Of a DNA stretch of 64,000 nt, positions 36,956 through 43,796 are shown piece after piece. The notes under the pieces are model-generated. The model made no database searches. It was not told where the DNA came from and was given only the letters and a program-made list of their open reading frames with translations. The stretch covers positions 124,001 through 188,000 of the forward strand of contig NZ_SDLI01000004.1 of assembly GCF_004123195.1 (NCBI RefSeq), read 5' to 3'. Numbering within the stretch: position 1 is the stretch's first letter; each line of letters opens with the position of its first letter. The translations under genes and the position numbers were made by a program. The stretch comes from Ammoniphilus sp. CFH 90114. Its GTDB lineage: Bacteria; Bacillota; Bacilli; Aneurinibacillales; RAOX-1.

Positions 36956-37264
36956 TTAGTTTTGATAACCTTCATCGACAGATTTCTTCCCCCTACATTT
37001 GTATAAGACCTGAACCAAACGTGCTACAGCCTGTTCTGCATCATCACCTTTAGCCGTTAACCAGATACGTTCACCCTCCAAAAAGGAATGAATGTGAATC
37101 ATACTTAGCACGCTTTTACCATTCAGTTGTAAGTTCTCATTCTTAAGGAGAATATAACTTTGAAATTGATTGGCTTCTTGTACAAATAAGATCAATTTTT
37201 CTCGATCCAACTCTTGAAATAACCGGTTAGAAAGCTCTTTTTCTATGAGACGCTCTTCGTTCAT
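36956..37264 (-). CDS. HPr-like (PTS phosphocarrier fold) protein lacking the active-site histidine
   Basis: 102 residues. From about residue 15 it aligns with HPr/Crh: NGKSVLSMIHIHSFLEGERIWLTAKGDDAEQAVARL matches the KSIMGV...GAEITISASGADE region. Aligned by spacing, Ser51 corresponds to regulatory Ser46, while the His15 position is Asp20, so it cannot carry phosphate as HPr does. Bacillus Crh also lacks His15 and acts only in regulation, so a similar role is plausible. It sits between two zinc-ribbon genes, 14 bp after the first, with GAGAGGA ahead of its ATG. Confidence 0.75.
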   Translation of the reverse strand: MNEERLIEKELSNRLFQELDREKLILFVQEANQFQSYILLKNENLQLNGKSVLSMIHIHSFLEGERIWLTAKGDDAEQAVARLVQVLYKCRGKKSVDEGYQN

Positions 37265-37278
37265 GGCAAATCGTCCTC

Positions 37279-37449
37279 TCAGGATGATGACAAAACTAAG
37301 ATTTTTTGACTTGACTCCATCTTATCCTTTTCATCGCTTTTGTGTGGATCCACTCCATAATGACCGCAATCTAAACAAAGCACAAATCGTTGATCCCCTT
37401 TGTCATTTACTTTCAGTTCACATCCGCATTGACAAATAAAGACAGTCAT
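37279..37449 (-). CDS. Small zinc-ribbon protein, first gene of the Mn-riboswitch operon
   Basis: 56 residues starting at the ATG at 37449, behind AAAGGAATGGGATGTTC. The N-terminus carries ICQCGCEL and, 13 residues later, LCLDCGHYG, a zinc-ribbon pattern; the C-terminal half is charged. No family was recognised. The start is 33 bp from the riboswitch terminator, so this gene is directly controlled by it. Read on the plus strand the same DNA gives a longer but featureless frame, which I reject. Confidence 0.7.
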   Translation of the reverse strand: MTVFICQCGCELKVNDKGDQRFVLCLDCGHYGVDPHKSDEKDKMESSQKILVLSSS

Positions 37450-37481
37450 GAACATCCCATTCCTTTAATAGATTTTTGGCA

Positions 37482-37610
37482 AAATAAAAAGACCTCTACC
37501 GTATGGCAAAGGTCTTGCTTAGTACATATAAGTACCAACAAAGCCGGAGGATATAAATCCACGAAGTGACGACTTTGTTTCAGGATAACCTGATAGCTAC
37601 TCCCCTTTGG
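37482..37610 (-). ncRNA. yybP-ykoY manganese riboswitch with terminator
   Basis: Reading the minus strand from 37610, the conserved elements appear in order: AAAGGGGAGTAGC, ACAAAGTCGTCA, CCGGCTTTGTTGG, then GCAAGACCTTTGCC. These match the yybP-ykoY aptamer as I remember it from solved structures, including the Mn2+-binding loops. The last element also forms the terminator stem AGACCTTTGCC/GGTAGAGGTCT followed by T5 (37482-37515), so binding and termination are mutually exclusive. In known cases Mn2+ turns the genes on. It controls the zinc-ribbon/HPr-like mini-operon. Confidence 0.93.
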
Positions 37611-37642
37611 GGATAATCATTATAATTTAGATGTTACGTCTG

Positions 37643-37671
37643 ATTATATGAAAATCATCCGAGAAATACAA
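37643..37671 (-). promoter_or_regulatory. Promoter of the Mn-riboswitch operon
   Basis: TTGTAT, exactly 17 bp, then TATAAT, placed about 30 bp before the start of the aptamer. Confidence 0.8.
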
Positions 37672-37732
37672 CAGGCAGCAGTAGATGTTCACACGAAGTT
37701 CATAATTGAGAACCAATTTCAGGAACGAACCC

Positions 37733-38302
37733 TTATTTCCTTGCAATCAATACATAATGCGCTGCAGTAGGAAATGACTTTGAGACAATCTGGAAGCCTT
37801 CCTTTTTCATGGCTTCTTCCATATCTGTAGAATGTATGCGGTGATGCAGTGGCGGGCCTTGTTCCGATTCTACCTTTTCCCATTCTAAGCAGAAACACGT
37901 ACCATTTTCTTTAAGAGTTCTGTATATCTCCTGAAGACCTTTCGAGAGGGGCTCCACTTCATGCAATACAAAGGAGGCAATGATATGATCGGCAACAGAG
38001 TCCTGAAGCGGGATGTCTTCGATTACTCCTTGAACATACTCGACGTTCTCAAGACCCTGTTCCTGGACTCTCTCTTTTAGGACATCTATCATCATAGGTT
38101 CGACATCAAGAGCATACACTTTCCCTTTCGTTAGTTGCGCAGCGGGTATAGTAAAATACCCTGTACCTGCACCCAAGTCCAAAATATCCTCATACTCCCC
38201 GATCTCCAAAGATTCTAGCAGCTTCTCAGGCGGAAGCGCTTTTCTCCTTTCGGGATTATCGAGTTTCGCTAGTTTTGCTGGGTCAAATCGACGTTCTGAC
38301 AT
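37733..38302 (-). CDS. Class I SAM-dependent methyltransferase
   Basis: About 189 residues. SAM motif I is ILDLGAGTGYFTIPAAQL, with motif II YALDVEPMM and a DHIIASFVLHEV strand. The opening RFDPAKLAKLDNPERRKALPPEKLLE is typical of a group common near arsenic and sulfur genes. The ATG at 38302 is preferred since AAGGGTG lies eight bases upstream. It starts a few bases after the DUF302 gene and is the last gene of the cstR-rhodanese-HesB operon, so it may methylate a sulfur, selenium or metalloid species; that is inference. Confidence 0.82.
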   Translation of the reverse strand: MSERRFDPAKLAKLDNPERRKALPPEKLLESLEIGEYEDILDLGAGTGYFTIPAAQLTKGKVYALDVEPMMIDVLKERVQEQGLENVEYVQGVIEDIPLQDSVADHIIASFVLHEVEPLSKGLQEIYRTLKENGTCFCLEWEKVESEQGPPLHHRIHSTDMEEAMKKEGFQIVSKSFPTAAHYVLIARK

Positions 38303-38313
38303 ATCCATCACCC

Positions 38314-38703
38314 TTACTTACTTTTATCTAATACCTCGACCAAAACCTGTTCTATGTCCTTCGCAATATCCTTCAATAATTCATCATCAAGTAGGCCAAT
38401 CATAGCTGTCGGTTTGGGAAGCCCTATTTTTGTAGTTCCATTGCTCTCATAAACCACAATTTTGCAAGGCAGGAAATAACCCACTAATTCATTCTGATTC
38501 AGAACTCTAGCTGCTTCAAACGGGTTACATACTTCTAGAACTCGATAAGGATTCTTATATGTTTCAACCCCTTTTTCCTGAAGCTTAGCCGGAAGATCTA
38601 GCTGCCATAGAATACCGAACTTGTGTGCTTTTAAGTTTTCTTCTAATGAGGATATCGCTTCATCTAACGTCTTTTGGGTGGTGACAGTATAATGAAAGTC
38701 CAT
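38314..38703 (-). CDS. DUF302 domain protein
   Basis: 129 residues. It shows the DUF302 pattern: an N-terminal FHYTVTTQKTLDEAISSLEENLKAHKFGILWQLDL and then YRVLEVCNPFEAARVLNQNELVGYFLPCKIVVYE. DUF302 proteins are small, often linked to sulfur oxidation or metal genes, and their activity is unknown. Two cysteines (VCNP, LPCK) could be functional. It sits between the HesB-like selenoprotein and the methyltransferase. Confidence 0.85.
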   Translation of the reverse strand: MDFHYTVTTQKTLDEAISSLEENLKAHKFGILWQLDLPAKLQEKGVETYKNPYRVLEVCNPFEAARVLNQNELVGYFLPCKIVVYESNGTTKIGLPKPTAMIGLLDDELLKDIAKDIEQVLVEVLDKSK

Positions 38704-38799
38704 TTCAATCTCTCCTTCAAAAGGTTATAGTCTAGCTTAGCGTTTGATAGATGCGACTTTTCTATGTATGACCAACAGGGGCCAGACTTCCCCTGTGGC

Positions 38800-39081
38800 T
38801 TAAACTCTAAGAAGCTTAAAATCCCCGCCAAAGATCCCTTTGACATAGTCTAGCTTGGTTTGATGGAAGTAAGGTTTTTTATTCGTGGCAATGAGGAAAT
38901 GGATTCCTTCCACTTCAAATACTTCGTCTTGTTCTCCTGCTGACTCCTCCAGAGTCAGTTCCAATCGTGGTCCCCCTCAGCCTACTCCCATATTTAAACG
39001 AACATAGTAATTTTTCTGCTCGCTGTATTTTTGCTTGGCTTCGTCGATCTTTTTCTTAGCCGCTTCTGTTACCTGAATCAT
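38800..39081 (-). CDS. HesB-like selenoprotein (UGA read as selenocysteine)
   Basis: 93 residues when the UGA at 38977-38979 is read as selenocysteine 35. The sequence before it (MIQVTEAAKKKIDEA...NYYVRLNMGVG) and after it (GGPRLELTLEES...EVFEVEGIHFLIA) is one continuous HesB/IscA-like domain, and the UGA falls where relatives have Cys in GxGCGGP. A perfect hairpin lies 18 bases downstream. Selenium-containing HesB-like proteins are a known but uncharacterised family. The ATG follows GGGAGGAAGAACAGGG. It lies between membrane rhodanese and DUF302 in the cstR operon. Confidence 0.85.
38940..38958 (-). promoter_or_regulatory. SECIS-like hairpin of the first HesB-like gene
   Basis: CTGACTC/GAGTCAG, seven perfect pairs, loop TGGAG, 18 bases after the UGA. 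Spacing, stem length and loop are the same as in the second HesB-like gene (43579-43597). Confidence 0.75.
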
Positions 39082-39115
39082 CCCTGTTCTTCCTCCCTAT
39101 TTCACGATTTCTCCA

Positions 39116-39493
39116 TCATTTTCTAGTCTTCCCCTTCCAGGCCATCATTCCCCCTTTTAGATGGGCGAGGTCTGAATAACCACTCTTGGCTAGAACTTTA
39201 GCTGCTTGTTTACTTCTCATCCCGCTTCGGCAATACAGTAAGACAGGACGTTCTTTAGGAATTTCCCCTATTCTCGCTTTCAACTGGGATAGAGGAATAT
39301 TTTTTGCTCCTTGTATATATCCCCCTTGGAACTCATGCGGCTCCCGAACATCAAGTAAGACCCCCTTAGATAGGTGTGAGGCAAACTCTTGCTCAGTTAG
39401 ATTTATCAAGCCTCTTACCGGTGCAAAACGGGTAAAGAGGAACCACCCCAGCAATACATAAAGGATTATATTGATTACCGTTGTACTTTCCAT
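39116..39493 (-). CDS. Membrane-anchored rhodanese-like protein
   Basis: 125 residues. One N-terminal membrane helix (VINIILYVLLGWFLF) is followed by a single rhodanese domain with VLLDVREPHEFQGGYIQGAKNIPL and the active-site loop CRSGMRS. It resembles Bacillus YqhL/YtwF-like proteins. It would carry or transfer sulfane sulfur at the inner face of the membrane. It lies 26 bp after the cstR-like gene, so persulfide stress probably induces it. Confidence 0.9.
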   Translation of the reverse strand: MESTTVINIILYVLLGWFLFTRFAPVRGLINLTEQEFASHLSKGVLLDVREPHEFQGGYIQGAKNIPLSQLKARIGEIPKERPVLLYCRSGMRSKQAAKVLAKSGYSDLAHLKGGMMAWKGKTRK

Positions 39494-39519
39494 TCCTTCA
39501 GCCTCCTTTCTATTCGACT

Positions 39520-39780
39520 TTAGCGACTCTTGACTAATAGATCAACCGCTTGTTGGACGAAAGATCCGGTTTCTCTACCAGCAGCTTGTTCTTCTTTAAT
39601 GCACTGTTCTAAGTTGGTTGCCACCACGAGTGCGATGGCCTTATCCGCTGCATTCCGAACAGCGGATAATTGATTCACCACTTCCTTGCAATCCTTCTCT
39701 TCCTCCATCATGCGCAGAACCCCTCGAACTTGTCCTTCCAGCCGTTTCAAGCGTCTTTTCATTTCATCTGTATAATACAT
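39520..39780 (-). CDS. cstR: CsoR/CstR family persulfide-sensing repressor
   Basis: 86 residues with the all-helical CsoR fold. Cys31 (KDCKEVVNQLSAVRNAADKA) and Cys60 (TNLEQCIKEE) are at the same numbers as in Staphylococcus CstR. The His needed for copper in CsoR (HLxxC) is Asn here (NLEQC), so it should sense persulfides rather than copper. The ATG at 39780 follows AGAAGGAGGGTTGAC. An operator-like palindrome lies 17 bp upstream of its own start, consistent with autoregulation. Confidence 0.85.
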   Translation of the reverse strand: MYYTDEMKRRLKRLEGQVRGVLRMMEEEKDCKEVVNQLSAVRNAADKAIALVVATNLEQCIKEEQAAGRETGSFVQQAVDLLVKSR

Positions 39781-39796
39781 GTCAACCCTCCTTCTC

Positions 39797-39812
39797 ATAC
39801 TCCCATAGGTAT
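39797..39812. promoter_or_regulatory. CstR-type operator at its own gene
   Basis: ATACTCCCATAGGTAT differs at two positions from the perfect ATACCCCTATAGGTAT at 43339. It lies between the start of cstR and the upstream region. Confidence 0.55.
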
Positions 39813-39861
39813 TGTTCTTGCAAACATACATCTCCTATCAAAGTATAGCTGGAGATCTATC

Positions 39862-40344
39862 TTAAATAAATAAATTCACATTTCCTTCAGACGCATCACC
39901 TAGGTAAGCGGCAACCCCTGCCAATTCAACTCCGTCAATTAACTCTTCTTGTTGAATGCCCAACAAATCCATCGTCATCGTGCATCCCACTAACTTAATT
40001 CCTTGATCCTGAGCCATCTCAATGAGCTGAGGAAGAGACAAGGCATTGTGTTTTTTCATGACATGCTTAATCATCTTAGGACCCATCCCTAACATGTTCA
40101 TTTTTGATAAAGAAAGCTTCTCCGGACCACGAGGCATCATCCATCCGAATGCTTTTTCTAATAATCCCTTTTGAACAGGAACTTGCTGATCCTTTCTCAG
40201 TACATTCAACCCCCAGAAGGTTGTGAAAATGGTGACTTCGTGATCATAAGCAGCTGCTCCATTCGCAATAATAAAGGCTGCAATTGCTTTATCCAACTCT
40301 CCACTAAAGAGAACGATCGTTGTTTTTTGTTTTTTGTTTTCCAT
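39862..40344 (-). CDS. DsrE/DsrF/DrsH-like (DsrE2 type) sulfur-relay protein
   Basis: 160 residues. A DsrE-like fold starts with TTIVLFSGELDKAIAAFIIANGAAAYDHEVTIFTTFWGL and ends with the conserved Cys loop GIKLVGCTMTMDLLGI. DsrE2 proteins bind or carry persulfide, often beside TusA and rhodanese as here. It is longer than the second copy (46308-46703), with an insert around residues 60-100. The promoter upstream is overlapped by a CstR-type operator. Confidence 0.88.
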   Translation of the reverse strand: MENKKQKTTIVLFSGELDKAIAAFIIANGAAAYDHEVTIFTTFWGLNVLRKDQQVPVQKGLLEKAFGWMMPRGPEKLSLSKMNMLGMGPKMIKHVMKKHNALSLPQLIEMAQDQGIKLVGCTMTMDLLGIQQEELIDGVELAGVAAYLGDASEGNVNLFI

Positions 40345-40392
40345 TTTTATATTCCCCTCTCTTTTATATAAACATTTATAATTTTAATACTT

Positions 40393-40430
40393 ATACCCCT
40401 AATGGTATAACAAATGAGCGTTTAGGTCAA
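40393..40430 (-). promoter_or_regulatory. Promoter with overlapping CstR-type operator ahead of the DsrE-like gene
   Basis: TTGACC (40425-40430), 17 bp, TACCAT (40402-40407). The operator ATACCCCTAATGGTAT (40393-40408) covers the -10 box, as in the promoters at 43388 and 43749. Confidence 0.65.
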
Positions 40431-40451
40431 TCGTAAATTCTTCCTTCTTTA

Positions 40452-41240
40452 TCATCCTAATAAAATTTCAGACCAAATCTTAATGACAGTTGCAACGATT
40501 AACGCTGCTAAAATCCATTGCAACACCTTCGTATTGAGTTTTTTACTTATTTTGGCCCCCAGCGGAGCTGCCAGGGTACTCGCAATAATCATCACAATAG
40601 ATGGAATGAGCAACATGTGGCCCCCCATAAACTTTCCGATGGTGGATCCAATAGAAGAGATAAACGTAATGGCTAAGGATGAAGCGATCGCCACTCTTGT
40701 AGGTATTTTTAGAATGACAAGCATAACAGGAACCGTAATAAAAGCACCTGCTGCTCCAACAATACCTGAAACGATCCCAATGATACCGGCTAGGGTAGCG
40801 GCCAAGGGCTTGTTAAATTTTAATTGAGTAAAATCCATCTCGTCGTTGCCTTTTTTCGGTAAGAACATCATAATAGCGGCAATAAGGGCTAATACGGCAT
40901 AAACGAGATTAATAGTAGAGTTAGCAAGAAACTGTGATCCATATCCTCCAATAAAACTTCCGAATACAATAGCAATACCCATGGTAAGAACTAATGCTTT
41001 ATTAATATAGCCTCCCTTACGGAAAACCGCCATTCCAGCTAATGTAGCAAAGAAAACTTGGACCGCACTAATAGCGGAAACTTCTTGAGCAGTAAAAGCC
41101 ACAAAACCCAGCATGGGCGGAATGTAAAGGAGCATAGGGTACTTAATGATAGAACCCCCAATGCCTACCATCCCTGAGATGATGGAACCAATAAATCCAA
41201 TAGCAAATAAGACGATAATATAGGTGAGATCTAGATCCAT
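40452..41240 (-). CDS. TauE/SafE family sulfite or organosulfur exporter
   Basis: 262 residues with about eight helices, arranged as two repeats typical of TauE/SafE (IGFIGSIISGMVGIGGSIIKYPMLLYIPP and AGIIGIVSGIVGAAGAFITVPVML). In cst-type operons TauE is thought to export sulfite or thiosulfate made by persulfide oxidation. It is the last gene of the first sulfur cassette, after tusA. Confidence 0.9.
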   Translation of the reverse strand: MDLDLTYIIVLFAIGFIGSIISGMVGIGGSIIKYPMLLYIPPMLGFVAFTAQEVSAISAVQVFFATLAGMAVFRKGGYINKALVLTMGIAIVFGSFIGGYGSQFLANSTINLVYAVLALIAAIMMFLPKKGNDEMDFTQLKFNKPLAATLAGIIGIVSGIVGAAGAFITVPVMLVILKIPTRVAIASSLAITFISSIGSTIGKFMGGHMLLIPSIVMIIASTLAAPLGAKISKKLNTKVLQWILAALIVATVIKIWSEILLG

Positions 41241-41275
41241 AATTCTCTCCTCCTTGCCTCCATTGATATAGGGGA

Positions 41276-41301
41276 AGGGGTAACTTTAATGGGTTACCCC
41301 T
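41276..41301. promoter_or_regulatory. Intercistronic hairpin between tusA and tauE
   Basis: AGGGGTAAC pairs perfectly with GTTACCCCT across an eight-base loop, without a T tract. It could stabilise or punctuate the mRNA, or act as a protein site. Confidence 0.5.
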
Positions 41302-41310
41302 ATTTCACCC

Positions 41311-41538
41311 TTATCCTTTTTGAATCCAGAATTTAAAGATGCCATCCTCTTCACGGTCTTCAAGCAGTTGATGACCGGAAGATTTCGCCCATGCGGAAAG
41401 ATCATTTTTTGCGCCTTTATCTGTCGCATGAATTTCTAGAATTTGTCCAGATTCCAATTCGTTCATTGCTTTTTTTGTCTTTACAATCGGCATAGGGCAA
41501 GCTAATCCTTTAGCATCTAAAATCATATTACTGTTCAT
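41311..41538 (-). CDS. tusA: TusA-family sulfurtransferase
   Basis: 75 residues: a single TusA/SirA domain with the persulfide-accepting Cys in [15 protein letters not shown], then [15 protein letters not shown]. It moves sulfane sulfur between rhodanese, DsrE and dioxygenase partners. It shares most residues with the second copy at 46066-46293. GAGGAGGAATAAAAA precedes the ATG. It lies between the dioxygenase and tauE. Confidence 0.92.
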   Translation of the reverse strand: MNSNMILDAKGLACPMPIVKTKKAMNELESGQILEIHATDKGAKNDLSAWAKSSGHQLLEDREEDGIFKFWIQKG

Positions 41539-41567
41539 TTTTTATTCCTCCTCGTTTATGGTTTAAA

Positions 41568-42707
41568 TTAAGCTGTATGGTGAACCGCACAGCGATTGGG
41601 TCCGATCTCTAATTCTTGTTCACGTTCGGTTGTTGCTTGGTCGATTCCACGATTGATCGCGATAATTTCCTCAAAGTTCGGAGGTGTTTCCGTTTTCGCG
41701 GATTGCGCTACTGCTTCGATGAACTCGTCTTCTGTTTTATTGACCATCATTTCATTGGTTGAGCGGATTTCCCCTAAAGTAGCACCAATGAATCCTTCCT
41801 CATTCATCTCCACATTCAGATCTGCATAGTGAGAAGGAAGGACAATGGTCGCATCTGCCATACCCGCTACTTTTTCATATACCGTTTGATACAGATCTTT
41901 TGCCCATTCTCTTGCTTTTCCTCCAAGATCCGGACGACCTAACCCACCGACAAAGATGGTATCTCCGGAGAAGAGAAGTTGGTCATTAATCAAGAAGGAA
42001 ACACTCCCCGGGGTATGTCCAGGCGTTTTAACAGCCAATACTTGTAGATGAATATTAGCAAAGTTAATCGTTTCATGTTGTTCAAAGGGAAGATGCTCGA
42101 ATACCGCTCCTTCACTCTTCATGAGGTAATATTTCGCACCCGTTTCATCTGCTAGTCTTTTTCCCCCAGAGATGTGATCCGCATGCAAATGGGAATCCAC
42201 AATATGCGTAATCTCTACCCCTTGGGATTGGGCCATCGTCAAGTAGGCTTCCGTCAAGCGAGACGGATCGACGACTAAGGCTTCTTTTCCTGAGATCGCC
42301 ATATAAGATAGACAGCCTTTTCCTACACGAATAAATTGATATACTTGTACTTCGTCATTTTCAAACACTTTAACAGGTTGCAGGTAATCACTCCAAGACT
42401 TCATTCCACCTTCCAGGAAGTACACTTCTGAGTGTCCTGCTTCTGCAATTTGTTCAGCGACAAACTTGGATGAGCCTTCTTTTGCACAGACAACCAAAAC
42501 TTTTCCATCTTTCGGAAGGTGCTTCATCGCTTCATCGACACCATCCAATAGGTCAAAGTAAGGAATGTTCATGATGCTCACTTTTTCCCCTTCAATTTTC
42601 CAATCGTTAAAATCTTCATTGTTACGAACGTCCAAGATAAATAGTTCTTCTTTATTGATCACCATATGAGCCACTTGGGCTGCGGTCATTGGATGTACTT
42701 GATTCAT
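41568..42707 (-). CDS. Rhodanese-persulfide dioxygenase fusion (metallo-beta-lactamase fold)
   Basis: 379 residues. An N-terminal rhodanese domain with active Cys74 (CAKEGSS) is followed by a metallo-beta-lactamase domain of the ETHE1/persulfide-dioxygenase kind ([31 protein letters not shown]). A short C-terminal tail holds one conserved Cys (IGPNRCAVH). It oxidises glutathione-, bacillithiol- or protein-type persulfides to sulfite or thiosulfate. Related in design to CstB, though here rhodanese comes first. The ATG at 42707 follows GGAGGGGAAGAAC. Confidence 0.9.
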   Translation of the reverse strand: MNQVHPMTAAQVAHMVINKEELFILDVRNNEDFNDWKIEGEKVSIMNIPYFDLLDGVDEAMKHLPKDGKVLVVCAKEGSSKFVAEQIAEAGHSEVYFLEGGMKSWSDYLQPVKVFENDEVQVYQFIRVGKGCLSYMAISGKEALVVDPSRLTEAYLTMAQSQGVEITHIVDSHLHADHISGGKRLADETGAKYYLMKSEGAVFEHLPFEQHETINFANIHLQVLAVKTPGHTPGSVSFLINDQLLFSGDTIFVGGLGRPDLGGKAREWAKDLYQTVYEKVAGMADATIVLPSHYADLNVEMNEEGFIGATLGEIRSTNEMMVNKTEDEFIEAVAQSAKTETPPNFEEIIAINRGIDQATTEREQELEIGPNRCAVHHTA

Positions 42708-42738
42708 GTTCTTCCCCTCCATTTTTTAGGTATATTGT

Positions 42739-43311
42739 TTACTCATTTTTTTCGATCGGCCCTGTCCAACCCGTCATACCTGGTAAGACATTCACGACTT
42801 TAAATCCTTGTTCACTTAACCATTGACAAGCCATATCACTACGATTCCCAGTACGACAAACCACGTAGATTTCATTTTCTTTGCTTAATTCTTGACCTCG
42901 TCCTTCTAACTGACCCATAGGAATGGAGATCGCCCCTGGAATGTGACCGAAGGCATATTCCGCTGGTTCACGAACATCAAGGACAACAACATTGTCACCA
43001 CTCTCTACTTTTTGTTGTAAGTCCTCGTTCGTGATGACATGAGGAAACTTCGCTACTTCCTTGACTTCTTGAGGATCTGCTTTACGCAAGTAGTGCTTGA
43101 ACACCCCATTCTCTTCAATAGATCCAAGGTATTGGTGCCCCGTATTTCTTGCCCAACCCTGAATATCAGCTAGAGAGCCCTTGTCTGTTGCTTGAATTTC
43201 AACGACTTGCCCAGCATGAACCTCTTCGATCCCTTTTTTGGTTTTAACAATCGGCATGGGACAAGCTAATCCTTTGGCATCAATCATTTTGTCTACTAAA
43301 ATATTCATCAT
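42739..43311 (-). CDS. TusA-rhodanese fusion sulfurtransferase
   Basis: 190 residues: an N-terminal TusA domain ([15 protein letters not shown]) of about 75 residues, a linker, and a C-terminal rhodanese domain (VVVLDVREPAEYAFGHIPGA, active loop CRTGNRSD). It should receive and hand on persulfide sulfur within one chain, similar in concept to CstA. It heads the first sulfur cassette (this gene, dioxygenase, tusA, tauE) behind two CstR-type operators. Confidence 0.92.
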   Translation of the reverse strand: MMNILVDKMIDAKGLACPMPIVKTKKGIEEVHAGQVVEIQATDKGSLADIQGWARNTGHQYLGSIEENGVFKHYLRKADPQEVKEVAKFPHVITNEDLQQKVESGDNVVVLDVREPAEYAFGHIPGAISIPMGQLEGRGQELSKENEIYVVCRTGNRSDMACQWLSEQGFKVVNVLPGMTGWTGPIEKNE

Positions 43312-43338
43312 AACTCCCTCTTTCTTTTAAATTTACTT

Positions 43339-43354
43339 ATACCCCTATAGGTAT
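43339..43354. promoter_or_regulatory. CstR-type operator, proximal
   Basis: ATACCCCTATAGGTAT, 28 bp upstream of the TusA-rhodanese start. It is the cleanest copy of the motif in the window. Confidence 0.7.
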
Positions 43355-43387
43355 TAATTTGACTAAAAAAATATTCTGCTCTTTTTT

Positions 43388-43430
43388 ATACCCCTACAGG
43401 TATGATACTTTACTCTTGAACTAATGTCAA
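43388..43430 (-). promoter_or_regulatory. Promoter and distal CstR-type operator of sulfur cassette 1
   Basis: TTGACA (43425-43430), 17 bp, TATCAT (43402-43407). The operator ATACCCCTACAGGTAT (43388-43403) begins at the -10 box. Confidence 0.75.
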
Positions 43431-43441
43431 CCCCTTAACTT

Positions 43442-43726
43442 TTATCTTACTTCATAATAAGACTTGGCTCCTGTTCCCCACTGCATAATCGAGAGATTAC
43501 GCATGTACGGCTCTTCCCATTTTCTGTAGACAAAAGGAAGATCATCAATCATTTCGACTTCATCCTGTTCCCTATCTCTTGACCCATCCAGGGTCAAACG
43601 AATCTCTCCACCTGCTCATGAGTCTACATAGGATAATCGGATGAATCGTTTCCCTTCGCGAACTAAATCTGCAAGTAATGAGTTCTTCACATTGTTTGAG
43701 ACTTGAACCTTATACAGGTGTATCAC
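43442..43726 (-). CDS. Second HesB-like selenoprotein (UGA read as selenocysteine)
   Basis: 94 residues with the UGA at 43616-43618 as selenocysteine 37. The pattern RLSYVDS-U-AGGEIRLTL...REQDEVEMIDDLPFVY lines up with the first HesB-like protein (RLNMGVG-U-GGPRLELTL...GEQDEVFEVEGIHFLI). A perfect hairpin lies 18 bases after the UGA, as in the first. The start is uncertain: GTG at 43726 is chosen, but it touches the AAGGGGGTG site, and CTG at 43717 is possible. A CstR-type operator overlaps its promoter, so it should be induced with the sulfur genes. Confidence 0.8.
43579..43597 (-). promoter_or_regulatory. SECIS-like hairpin of the second HesB-like gene
   Basis: TTGACCC/GGGTCAA, seven perfect pairs, loop TGGAT, 18 bases after the UGA. 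The stem bases differ from those at 38940-38958 while pairing, loop and distance are kept. Confidence 0.75.
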
Positions 43727-43748
43727 CCCCTTAAACAACACATAACGT

Positions 43749-43793
43749 GTACCCCCGTGGGTATTATTATATACTCTTTTCAACTCATGTCAA
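43749..43793 (-). promoter_or_regulatory. Promoter and CstR-type operator of the second HesB-like gene
   Basis: TTGACA (43788-43793), 16 bp, TATAAT (43766-43771). The operator GTACCCCCGTGGGTAT (43749-43764) lies just downstream of the -10. The -35 box is next to the end of the upstream tauE gene. Confidence 0.75.
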
Positions 43794-43796
43794 CTG

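Noticed and set aside
37245-37439. Plus-strand 64-codon frame
   Set aside because: It is the shadow of the minus-strand zinc-ribbon gene, which has a ribosome site, a CxxC pattern and the riboswitch.
38664-38846. 60-codon minus-strand frame
   Set aside because: It overlaps the ends of the HesB-like and DUF302 genes in another frame and has no ribosome site.
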